Part shown: in pieces, positions 45,101-57,100 of the stretch
Numbering within the stretch: position 1 is the first letter of the stretch
Layout: each line of letters starts with the position of its first letter
Assembly (NCBI GenBank): GCA_015233135.1
Contig: JADFYH010000017.1
Location: 1-57,667, forward strand
DNA: 57,667 bases
DNA from: Deltaproteobacteria bacterium
GTDB lineage: Bacteria; UBA10199; JADFYH01
Direction: 5' to 3'
Program-made: the position numbers and the translations under genes
Notes under the pieces: generated by a model
The model's input: the letters and a program-made list of their open reading frames with translations, nothing else
Databases searched by the model: none
What the model was told of the DNA's origin: nothing

Positions 45101-48100
45101 CGCCAACAGTTCTACCCCTTGCTCAAAACCTTGGGCTTCTTGCGTGCCATATGTACCCATTGCAGAGGGAACTTCTCCATTTTGGGTGCTCTGTACCTGA
45201 ATATTCTTATTTACACCCAACCCATTGGTGGTTATATTCGCAGCAGGCGAAGCTGCCATGGCGATAGTTCTATTTGCACCTCCACAAGCAAAATCTACTC
45301 CCTCTCGTACGTGTCTGGCGGCTGTCCCCTGATCGACAGTTCTATAAACCCAGCGCCATACTTTGCTCGATTTCCCTTGTGCATCCTGCACCGTCACTTT
45401 TCTTAAAACTGCCCCGCGGGCATCTCCCAACCACTGAAAACGTGCCCGATAAGGTTTGCCGGCCTCTACAGGAGGATTAATCTGAAGCCCTACGGCAACT
45501 GCCTTTCCATTTGATGGGTTTTGTTTTCGATTTCTTAATGCATCATTACAAGCCTTCCAGGCTTGAGCCAAATCACCGCTTCTCCTTAATTCTCGGCTTA
45601 ATTTTTTGGCAGATAATTGAGCTGCAATTTTACCCGAACCCTCTCCGCCCATGCCTCCCATTCCATCCAGGGCAAACAAAAATACTTCTCCATTGGGGGA
45701 AGTAACTCGAAGCACAACATCTTCGTTGCTTTTTCCATATCCATTGCCTTGGGTAGTCAGCATGGCGAAGCTACCGCCATGGGTTTTGCCAGTCTTTTGG
45801 AGTTTAGCGATGTCAGAAAGATCTACATGTCCTTGAGCATCCACTGGCAGATCGTTTTGAAGCACATCCACCTGCCATGCACGCGAGGCTAGAAGTTTGC
45901 GTAAGCGTCTACGAAAATTTAAAACATTTTCATTTTTAGAAATCTCTTGGAGCTGGGCGGCAAGGGCTGAGACAAACGAATGGCCTGCACCCGCTGCCCA
46001 GGCCCTTAAACTTCTTGCCAAGGCGGCCAGCTGTACTTCGCGAAGGGGTGCAGGAATAAGCTTCGAAGGATTCAAGCGCGCTAACGCTGAAGGGGCAATG
46101 GCCTGAAAGGGAGACTGATAAGCCTCAGTTGTAATAGACTGGCCAAACTGCTGCACCATACAAATGATGTTGTCGTTTTTAAATTTGCAGAGTTCATCGG
46201 ATTCTGGTGCATTACGATCCATTTCATAAACGCCATTGTTTTCTATTGCCGTTTCACAAACGATGGGACCGCGATTAGGTCGGGTTCCTCTTCCTGTAGA
46301 ACCGGTTTCCGTAAATCCTTTATTGTCATCTACTAAATATTTGCCTTCGTAAATCCAAGTTTCATTGAGGTCTTGGAGGTCTTGCAAGAAGGTTGCATTG
46401 GGCAGAGCTACCGCATCACGCTGTGCAGCATCCTCTGCTGCCGCTTCGTTGCCATTCATCTTGAGAGTGGCCGCACGCAAGGCCTCTAAGTAGAGAGCAC
46501 GTGTCAATTTTTTGCCCACACAATGCTGGGCTAAATATTGCCGCGCCAAGGCTTCGCGGTACAAAACCGCAGTTAAAATTGCAGCCGCATTTGGCCCTAA
46601 GGCCTGCACATTAGCTACGCTTCTAAAACGAAGCTCTCGCTGCAACACCCGTTTGATATCGTTGTAATCGGCAAAAAGTTCAAACAGGCCATCCGAACCT
46701 AAAATGGCAATGCTGCCGTCTTTGACGGTCACTTCAAAACTGTGCCCAAAGCGTGCGTTCAGATTACCCGCGTTTCCTAAATTGTTATCGACCACATTGC
46801 TCATGGGTCTAAGCCGAGCGGTGGCAATTTGATCGAGTGGAATACGATTTTGAACATCGGGGGTTATGGCTGCAATTCTACTGCTTACCATACCCCGATT
46901 TTCTAAAATCCTTTTCTCTTCTTGCGTCTCAATATTGTAAGTGGGTGAGAAAGGCAGGGTGTGGAATTGCACCTCTAAATTTTCATCCAAAATTAAAACT
47001 TCAGAATCACCAATCACATCCACATTAGCGATGTGCTCCCCTGCTGTAGTGGCAGCACGCACTTGCATCCCCGCAAAAACAGCACCGCCAAACTGATTAT
47101 TATTTTTCTTCTGACTAATGGCATAATGCGCCAAAGCAATGGCCGCCTTTAAGCTAAGGCCCATTTGACGGCCTTCTTGGGTGATGTACGAAAGCACTTC
47201 TGCAGCAGGCTCGCCGCCGCCGCGCCCGCCCATACCATCAAATACCGCTAAACTTTGTTCCCCATTTACTTCTTGTCGGGCAAAACCTCGGTCTTCGTTA
47301 TTCTTTTTAGCATAACCATGATTACTCACAAAGGCAGCGCCCTCTTGGCTTTGCAGGGTTCGATTAACCCAAGCAGGATCTTGATAATTTTTATTGGGCA
47401 CCAGGCGATCAAGCTCCGACAACATTTGTGTGAGGTTGATTTCAACCAGATTCAATATTTCAGGAGAAGCAGGAGAAAAAGAGACCACATAAGATTTGCC
47501 TTCAATTTCTAATATTTCTCCACCGAACAAGGCAACGCCACTGTTTGCAGAGATCTGCTCAAAACCTACACCGGCATTAGGTCGCCACATTTTAAAAGCT
47601 GTAACCTGGGCATCCGTATTGAGTGCCCACTTGGAATTTAACTGATCTCCTCTATGAAAACTAATGTCTTTGACACCCCGCTGAATGCGTTCAAATGAAA
47701 TGCTTTCACCCAAGTTGGCAACCAGGGCATGAGCTTGAGTAAGCACGCCCGATTGAAAAGCCGTGTTATGGAGTGAATGTGCAAAAGAGTTGACGCCGCG
47801 TTGAAGCGTGGGCGCCCCACCCGCTGGAAGTGCAGGTGCTGGCCTGGGTGTTGCCAGCCTCCCAATTCTTCTCTGTAAGCCCTGCGCAAGTGTCTTAATT
47901 TTTTCATTTTCTGCGGCGCTTGAAATCCACTGATTCACCCCAGGCACCGCAAGGGCAGCAGCAAACGCGCCCGCAACCAAGGCTGCAGCCTGGGGGGCAT
48001 CGCCTTCCAGAATATATTCAATGCCCACCATTCCCGCGGCCAGTGCCGCGCCGGCACGCCTTTTCCACACGGCACCACTTGCAAATAAAACCGTCGCAAT

Positions 48101-51100
48101 ACCGAGAAGAACTCCATCCCCCGCCAAGGCCCAATCCAGGGTCAAAGCACCTATCAGCACACTGCTGGAAGCCAGGGTGGCCATGCCCGCCAGGCTTGGC
48201 GTATAAACCTTTGCCGCAAGCGCGGCGAATCTGGACTCAGCAGAAACTGCAAGCGGAGTTGCAGGAACTACAGGCGGAGGAGACAAATCCACTGCAGGCA
48301 CTTCTACCGGTAAAACAGGTGGCGCCAAAGGAGAAAGCCCCGGGCTTACAGACATCCAGAAAGGATCATCAACAGCTGTTGCTCCCTCTCCCTCGACGGG
48401 AGAGGGTTGGGGTGAGGGTGCTCCTACTAGCCCTGGCAGTGGAAGCATACCCAGTGGTGTCAGTGGTGCCTCGGGCACAGCCGGAGCTACAGCGGAAATC
48501 TCTGGCGCAGGAGGCACAGGGCTTGGGGTTTTAGAAGTTGGTTCTGCTTTTGTAACCTCAGTGATTTGCCCAACATCCAACAGCCTACAGATCTCATTTG
48601 CCGTAATAATTTTCTCACCACCCAAACCAGAAATGGAATTAACTGGCTGCGAGCTAACCGCACCAGTACCTTCATCCACCGCTGTCACTATATGATTCTC
48701 GCCATTAAGAGTAAATGTGGTGTCTACTTCAAAATTAACTTTGACGCGCACAATATTAACGGAACTTGGTAAAACTGGCGGAGTTGCTGGTGGTTTGGGT
48801 GAAGGTGCAGGCAGAGGGGAAACTGGGGGAGATCCTAATCCCAGTGTTGTTCCCACAACCGACGGAGTTGCTATGGGTGTGGGTGCAGCAGGAATGGCTT
48901 CAACAGCCCCCTTCACTGCTGCCGCCATCTTGCTTGCATCTAAAGTGCCAATATGTTCAGAAGCAATATGTTTTTGTAATTCAATTTTGTTTCCAATCTC
49001 TCCTCTTCCAATGGCTGCCAGAACATCTGCTTTTATAGTGGACACTTGATCTGGAGAAGGAGTCCTTCTACCATCGGGATTAAGAACAAGCGCCAACTCA
49101 CCGGCAAACGTTAAACCATTAACGTGAGCCACAAGGTCTGCAAGAATTTCCGCAACACGCAGCTCATAGGCACGAGCTTCAATTTCGTTTCCTTCTACTC
49201 GTGACCTCTTGGCCTCGTCTTTCAAAACTCTGGCATTTGCACCCTCACCAAAACCAATATCATCGGCTTTCAATTCAGCTAAACGCTCTCTGGCGTATGC
49301 CTCTGTTGTTCTTGGAACAGCTGGCGTCGGTGCTGTGGCAACTGCTGGAGGCGCAGCTGCAGCTCTGGCGGCCGATCTATTTTCATCGGCAATGGCCTCT
49401 TTAAAACTCTCGTATAAATCCATCCCCGCAAAGTACCTGCTGGTGCGGTCTGTGTATGAGGAGGCACTTTCTAGCACCGCTGCTTTCACCGAATCACTTG
49501 CACCTTCCAGCAAAAGATAATCTGTAGCACCTTCGCGTCTTGATTGGGTACCAGCCAATATCCAGTACAAAAAGGTTCTCGCCTCACGAACAGTTTTCGT
49601 TTTTTTCGGAGCCATAGCCTGGTCATAGAACTGAGAGAGAAATTCCAGCCGCAGTTTTTTGGGAATATTCGTATCGGCTAAAATGGATTGCAGTTGGGCA
49701 AAGGGTACCCCATCTTCTGCCAAGGCAGGCTTACGACCTTGCAAATCAGCCAGGATTTGAGCGACTGCATTTTGAGGAAACACACCCAAGGTGGCTGCGA
49801 GTTGATACCAGCTAAGGCGTTTTAATCCTGCGGATACGTTTATTGCCCAGTTCCCACCTCTCAGGTACTCCTCAAGAAAACGAAGTTCTATACTGCGCCG
49901 CATTTGAGCAATGTCAGCCTCAGCAAAATTAAGGGCAAAATGTTGCCTGAGGATGCCTTGAGCATGCCCGCGCATTATGCCCCACACACCCCGTTTTAAT
50001 GAATCGAGTTGTTCGGCTGTAGCTGTCAAGCCAGTAAGTTGAGACAAAGCAAACTCAACTGAATTTTCATTTGTCTTTGCACGTGGAACAACGATCGGGA
50101 CAACTGGTGCAGAAACCGGTGCGACTACAATTGCGGGTGCAACGACGGGAGGTGTAGGCACGGGAGGAGGCAAAGCGGGGGCTTTGGCGGATGGTTCAAA
50201 TTTTTTAAGCAATTCTTCTTCTAGCTTAGCTGTAATATCCCGCAAATAAGCATTGATGTCAGGAAAAACTTGATCAGGCACTCCATCCTTCGCGCTCCGC
50301 AAGTCGCTACCAACCTGAGAAATTCCCTCTATGAATTGACTGTCATTGCTAGCGGCAGAAAGCCTTTCACTTAAACGATCGATCCATTTTTTGGCTGCTG
50401 TATTATAGGCCTCAATATTCTCTGGGCTTCCACCACTCTTTCTTAACATTCGTAAAACGCTTACCAAATTAGAGAGAATTCCGCTTCTCACCTCTCTGAA
50501 CTTATCATTTGGTAATGATCTGGCTTTCGCCAAGAAATGAGCATGTATACCGTCCACCCCTTGCAGGGTTGCATTATAATTCTCATCAATGGACAGCCCC
50601 AATGATAAATAAGCTACTATTGCCCCAGATACAGGCTCAGACATTCTTTCTTGAACTATTGGAACTGTTTTTGGCGGCGCCCCAACTGTAGGCAGCTGTC
50701 TTGTTGGATCATTAGGTGTTGCCTGCTCTGCACCCTCTGCTGTTTTTGGATCTACACGCTTAGCCCAGTTTTCCAACCATCTTCTCATGCTACCGTCTCT
50801 AATTTTCTCAAAAATACCCAAAACCATTAACAACGAAATTAAAGCCGCATGGTTTGCTCCCATCCCCAGCATGGGAAAGAGTGCCATACTAGGAGGAACA
50901 CCACTGCTATTGCCATTGCTATCGTTGTCGGTTTTTCTACTGGGCAAAAGATTCGCCACACCCAACAACATCCAGGCGAGTGCTGACCGGACGGAGGAGG
51001 TGACACTTACAGGTGCTGTTGGAGAAACTCGTTCTTCTGGAGTTGTAACTATTGGTGAAATTGGTTCAGGTGCTGCAAGGGTTGTCTGGGCTGGCTCAGA

Positions 51101-54100
51101 AACTGGACCTTCTTCGACGCTTTCTTCTTCTAATGAGTTATTATCCAACCGAACTGGCTCACGCTCTTTGATGATTTCTTGCAGGGCATCGATTTGGGCC
51201 TGTAAAAGAACCGCTGCCTCAAAATTAACAGTTTCATTTGCAAGTATTTTTTTAATCTCAAGTTCTTTACTCAATACTGCGTCCCCAGGCTCTTCTGAAG
51301 TAGCGGCACTACTATTATTGTACCTCTCCCGCACTGCACGCCGGGCGGCTTCGAGCCTGAGAGGGAGGGCTAAGGCCCGTGTCTTGGGTTCGTCAGCCTC
51401 AGCGCATGCTTCAGCTTCAGCAACAAATTGGGCAGAAGTCCAGGCACTATAGTCAAACCATTCATTGAGTGTCTTTTCTCTAAGCTGATTGTTTTCTAAA
51501 TAATATTTCTCAAGGGCTAGTTTTTGAATCTTCTGTTTGATGGGCACTTGAGCAGTGGGGGGAAGAGTTGTTAACTTAACCCTCTCTGCCTCAATTTGTG
51601 CTTGCAGCTCCGCCTGGCGTGCAGCAAAAGGGGTAGCAGCCTCAGTTGCTGGTGTGGGGGTAGTGGGGTCTGCTGCAGTGCTTGTTGTCGTTGCAGTATC
51701 ATCACCTGCTGTAAGAACAGCCACTTGAACCGCACGATTCAATTGATTGGCTTTTTTTACTTTTGAAAGATTATGCAGCACCGCAAGCAGCATAACCGTT
51801 GCAACACCTGCCGCATGAAGTTCATGATGCTTCACTACTTCCCAAGCGCTATGTTTAAGCCCATTCAGCGCGGTCAACAAACCTTGTATCATGTCAACTT
51901 GCGGAGCATGGCCAGCGCTATGATTTTGAGAAATACCCGCACCCGCGTTGATGGCATCAAACACGGCACCCACACCCACAAGCCATTTGAACCATTTTAG
52001 AGCAGTGGCCTTGACTCTTTGCTGATAAGATTCGTAATGGGTGTTAATCCCTTCTGCGGTTAAGATTTCATTGATAATTTCCTGGGAGATCTGCTTAATC
52101 AGCCTCTCGCTCACCTGCTGGTTTCTGAGATGCCCCTTGGCAATATCTTTTCGTCTCTGAAATTTAAGCTCTCGGATAACCTGCTGACTAAGGGCTTCGA
52201 TTAAACTCAAACTTTTACTATCTTTTCTCTTGTTGAGTTTATCGCTAATTTGTTGTTGGGCTTCGACAATTTTTTCCGCTAGTTCACGCATCGTTGCTTG
52301 GGGTCTGCTATTCAAGCCCGAACGCATCCTTCGGGTAAACTCCTCGGTGAACAACTCTCTTTTCACCTCTTCAGCAAGGCTGGCTACTTCTCCAATTTCT
52401 TCATGACCAACAGAATGGCCACGAATCTTATTGATTAATCCCATTAATCCGCTACCGTGCTCAGCAGCGCCATGGCCTTCTTCAGCTTCTGCACCCTTCA
52501 CTTTTGGTTTTTTGCGCAGCTCGGCCAGGGTTTTGGTCTTAAGCTCTGTCTCGGCCTTGCTCTTCACGCCACGCGCCCAGGTGAAAGAGGAAAGTAAAGG
52601 CCCCAACCACATGGCCATCTGGACTGTTCCTACCAAATTTTGTTTTCCCAAATTATAAACTTGAGCCGCCCCATGGCTTAAGGCAGGAAATAGAGCCTGC
52701 GCCACCGCGTGTCCGGTCAGGTGTAGGCTTTCCGAACTATAGAGGGCAAAACCCACTGCAGCGAGTTGAGGACCAAAAGTTTTAATTCCTAAAGCCAGTT
52801 TTTGCCGCCAATTTTGTGGGTCTTCCACGGGGGCATTCTTAAATAATTGCTCATTTAACAATTGGCCAATTTCTCTCTCTTGTGTTTGACGCGTTGCCTG
52901 AAACAAACCTGTCGCTATTCCTGTGCTTAGTAAAATGGCAGGGAGATGATGCAAGAAACTATTCTGCACCACATAGTTAATGGCACTCACGCCCCAACCT
53001 AATTTATTGAAAAGGAGCATTCCTCCATAACCCACTGCGGCAACGACGCTGGTACCAAAAAGAAAAGCATGCGTTTTGGTGCGATGCACCCTTTCCCAAG
53101 AATGAACACCGATGAGGGGAAGGGAATGTCTTTGCAAAACACCATTGATAATATTGCGCGTAATTTCCTCAAAGATACGCTTTTGAGCCTCAGGATTTTC
53201 CAAATGCTCTCGCGCAAGCCCTGCACGTAGAGAAATGGTGTGGGGATTTTTAGGGTCAAAAATAGCTTCGATGATGTCTTTATTATTTTCAGTGAGATAA
53301 GCCAAAATTTTATCTCGCGACACAGAAACTCTGCCCAGTAAATTTTTTAAAGCCGCTTGTTTTGTGGCATCATCTTTCGAATTTAAAGCCTCGCGAATTT
53401 TTGGACCCACCTCATCACTTAAGATTTTATACTCCACTTCCAACAATGCTGATTCTCTGCCCGCGGATAGCAAGGAAGTTAAAGTTTGCTTTTCAAATAC
53501 TCTTTCCGCCCGTTTTTTAGTCGCCCTCTCGCTCACATAAAAATAATAAATCCCCGCCGCCGCCAGGGCAGCAATCAAGGCGCCCACTTCCCAACGATGG
53601 TTGTTCACAGCTCCACAAACCGTTTCTAAAATTGTGTGATGCGTGACAGGATGAGGAGTGACAGTATGCGTGGAACCTCCTCCAACTGCGATCCCAGGAC
53701 GGCTAGCACCACCTCCATCGTTAGGATTACCGGGCCCAGCATCACGATTGTTACGATGTTCTCCTACTCCTCCATCTCCAGCCGAGTGGTTTGGCGTCGG
53801 AGTATGCCGCGGCACCCTGGGTCTTCTTGGCACTGCGGGGGAAGGATGGCTCTCAAGCGAGTCGTCGATTCCATTATTATTCAAATCATCCGCCCGAGCT
53901 TCCCCTTCACCCATCACCTGCGCCGCCAGGGAAATACCACCCAGGGCCAAAAAGGCCGCGATGCCTTTAGGTCCATTGCCGGTCAGAAAACTCGCGAGTT
54001 GCTGCAGAGGCGATGGGGGTGGCGATGGGGGCGCTGCCTCTCTCATCGCCGTATTTAATCGGGCGAAACATCTTTGAATTTCTTCCAGACGATCCATCAA

Positions 54101-57100
54101 GCGGCGATCTTCCTCCGTGTAGGATGTACGGAGATTATTGGAACGCCCAGTCAATGAGCCCGCAATCTCAGGATAATCTCTAAGGGCCTGTTCTATTTCC
54201 CCTGCATAACGCTGTCCTCGTGGCCTTCTAAATTTTGCATAAAAATCAGCCGTAAACGCCAAAGCCGCCGCCATCTGACGATTCAAATACCAGGTGGCCC
54301 CAGCCCTTTGATCTGCCGGCATTACCGCAGCAAAGTGTGGGGAAACGTGAAAAACAAGACTCTTGCCTTCCCCCTCGGCCCGAGTACTTAACGAAAGGGT
54401 ATAGCGCCCCCACTTCAAATCTTGCTGAAGCTGGGTGAGGCCTTGGGGGTTTTCACAATGGTCAAGAATCGCTTGCAGAACAAGATGGCCTTGCAAAACC
54501 CCTTCTGCCCTGTCTTTCCAAAGCTCTTGATAATTTTTGATTGCATAATCAAGATCATTCAGGGCCTTTTGCGCCTTTCCCTCATTTGTAGTCTGGGACA
54601 AATAGGCGGCCAGACCTGTAGACAGTGCTGGCTTTGCCTCAGAGGGCATCTGCGCAGCAATTTCCTCCACAAAAGAAGCAGCGATGGCCTGATGCCAGGT
54701 TTGGGGAGCAGGCCTGCTCTCACGTGGCACAGGACGAGGGGCATAGCTTCTTTCCAATAAGCCCAGAATTTGTTCCAATTTCTCTTCTTGTGCACGAAGG
54801 TCTCGACCGGCTTTCTGATAATCTGTTTCGGAATCGGAGCGGGAGGTATTATTGAAGGATTCAATCATTCCGGGCAGGGCTTCCAAAACATGCACATAAT
54901 CCGAAAAGGTTTGTCGTGTTTCAGCTGTAAACACGGGATCTGCGGCATTTTCACGAATAACGTCAATGGCCTCCTTTTCGTAACGGGTATTCCGGATGCG
55001 ATTAAAAAGCCCGACCACCCTTGAAGCCACGGCAAGGTCAAGAGCCTCCCTGTTTGCCTCCGCCAGCTGGTCAGCAACATTTTCATCAGGATTGTCAGTA
55101 AATCGAACAGGACGAAAAGCAGGATTATTCCCGAGAAGCAATTCGACTTTTCCCTCCTGGATCTCTCCAACAAGGATTGCCAGTTCCTCCTCATTGCGAC
55201 ACCCAGAAAGAATGGCCATCAACACATCCAGGCGCGTCAGCGTAAAATGTTGTCTAGCAAGACGAGGGGCATACAGGTGATGAAAGAGCTCCGTCATTCT
55301 CAGCAAGTTGCTTAAATATCCCTCTACCTCCAAAGGGGAACCCCCCTCCAGATATGAAGACAAGGCATTCGCCAGTCGGGCGTTGAGCTCTAGACGACTT
55401 ATTTTTTCCCCACTCCTTGTTACAATAGTGGCCTGCCCAGCCTCTTCAAAGTGCTCGGTAAAAAGACGCTCAATGCGCGGCCAATGAGGGCGTAGTGCGG
55501 CTTCTACAGCTCTGGCACCCGAAGCTGCAGAAGTGCCGGGCACATGCCCCGCTGCTTGTAACACCTCAGGTGAACCTGCAGGAAGCTCATCCCCATCTCG
55601 CACATCTCCTGCAAAGGCATACTGTTGCTGTGTGGGCTGTGAGGATGGAGTGCCCGCTCGACGAGCAAGGGCCGCAGCCACATCCTCTTCCGCACCTGCA
55701 ATTTTCCCCATCAGTGCTGCACGCCGCTGGCCAGGTTTTTCATCGGAACCCAGAGGCAGGGCATTCACCCTGGGTTCTTCTGTTGGATTTTCTTGTGGAT
55801 CTTCTTGTGGATTTCCTTCTTGCCCCTCCGCCTGCTCCTCCTCCTGATGACTCTCCCGCGCGGCCCTGGCCGCCTGGGCATCCGCAACTTTCTTCATCAG
55901 CACCGGTAAAAAAGCCGCCACGAAACCCAGCGCTGCGGGGAGGGGCGAGGCGCCCATCACAAAATGAGAAACAAGACCATTGAGGGTAGCGATGCTGGCT
56001 CTGGCTCCCGCCTGCGTCCAGACATTTTGCGGAGGAATCAGGCGCTGCGCCAGAACCCCCGCGCCGGACAAGGCACCAGCCAACACCACCATCCCCAAAG
56101 GGCCTCCCATCAAGGCACTCATGGCCATGGCAGAGGCCACACGCACCGCGGGATGCTGCAAGAAAGTTCCTACATTTCTAAACGAATTCATCCGCACTTG
56201 CTGCAAGGCCTGGCTCACCTGCAGGGGATCGGCAGCAGCCATTTCATTATTGGCGTTATTGTAGTTGGGAACTATCAAACCCTGCTGAACCGCTTTCAAA
56301 AAATCCTGGGTTTGACCAAAAGAATTCTGCTGCACCCACACTAAAAACTGGGCCTCCGAAGGCCGCGGCGCCGCGGCCGCGCTGCGATAGACTCCCTGAC
56401 TTGGGGCTTGCTGTTGTTCGGGATAGGCATGCGTATAGGCCTCATGCGAGGCGCGCAACACCCACCTCATCTCGCGATTAAAGGCCCTCGCTATCCTATT
56501 CTGATCTAAGGCGCGTTCCAAAAAGTGTCGGCGAATTTCCGTGCGTTGCCTCTCAGAGGCCGCCCCCTGCCAGCTCTGGGCCGCCAGGGCCTGATTGATC
56601 GTGTGCAAACGCGAATTGACCGTGCGTTCCAGACGCGCCAGTTGGCGCTGAATCCCGATTTCGTGGCCTTCCCAACTCGTGGGCCGCTGTGTCCAGGTTT
56701 CGGCTCGAAGTATTCGAGCAAAAAAGTTTTGCAGCAGGGCGTGATTTTCATCCGCCTCATTTCCCAATACCCGAGTCACCAAGCTGTTTAATCGTTCGGC
56801 AATAGCTTCACTGTGATGAATAAAATGTTCGCGGGCCTCCGGCTCCAGGCTCAGTAAATACTCGACCACCTGGGCACGAATCGCCGCAGCCTGAGCCCCC
56901 GAAAAACCACTGACGTGATTAAATTCCTCGCTTTGTTCGGCAAGCCGGGCCGTCGCTTCGGCAATGCTCTCGGAATGCCCTCGGGTAGAATGGGCCAGGG
57001 CATCAAAATAGACCTGCAGACCCAAGGCCCGTCCTTCGGGGCTTTGCGCAAACTTTGTTCGTTCTTCTTCAGAAAGATCGGTTCGAAGTGCAGAAGCGGC

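Larger units (their letters stand above)
47930..50789 (-). other. Giant protein: Pro/Ala-rich linkers, helical block and a membrane cluster
   Basis: Two helical blocks of unknown family are joined by extended Pro/Val/Ala linkers (nt 50070-50190, 49310-49380 and 48240-48540). Such linkers resemble those of secreted or envelope-spanning bacterial proteins. A strongly hydrophobic cluster at nt 47930-48200 (LAGMATLASSSVLIGALTL and following) should give three or four membrane passes just before PP2C-1. An in-frame palindromic repeat lies at 48383-48421, and small domain Z1 at 48545-48735. Confidence 0.45.
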
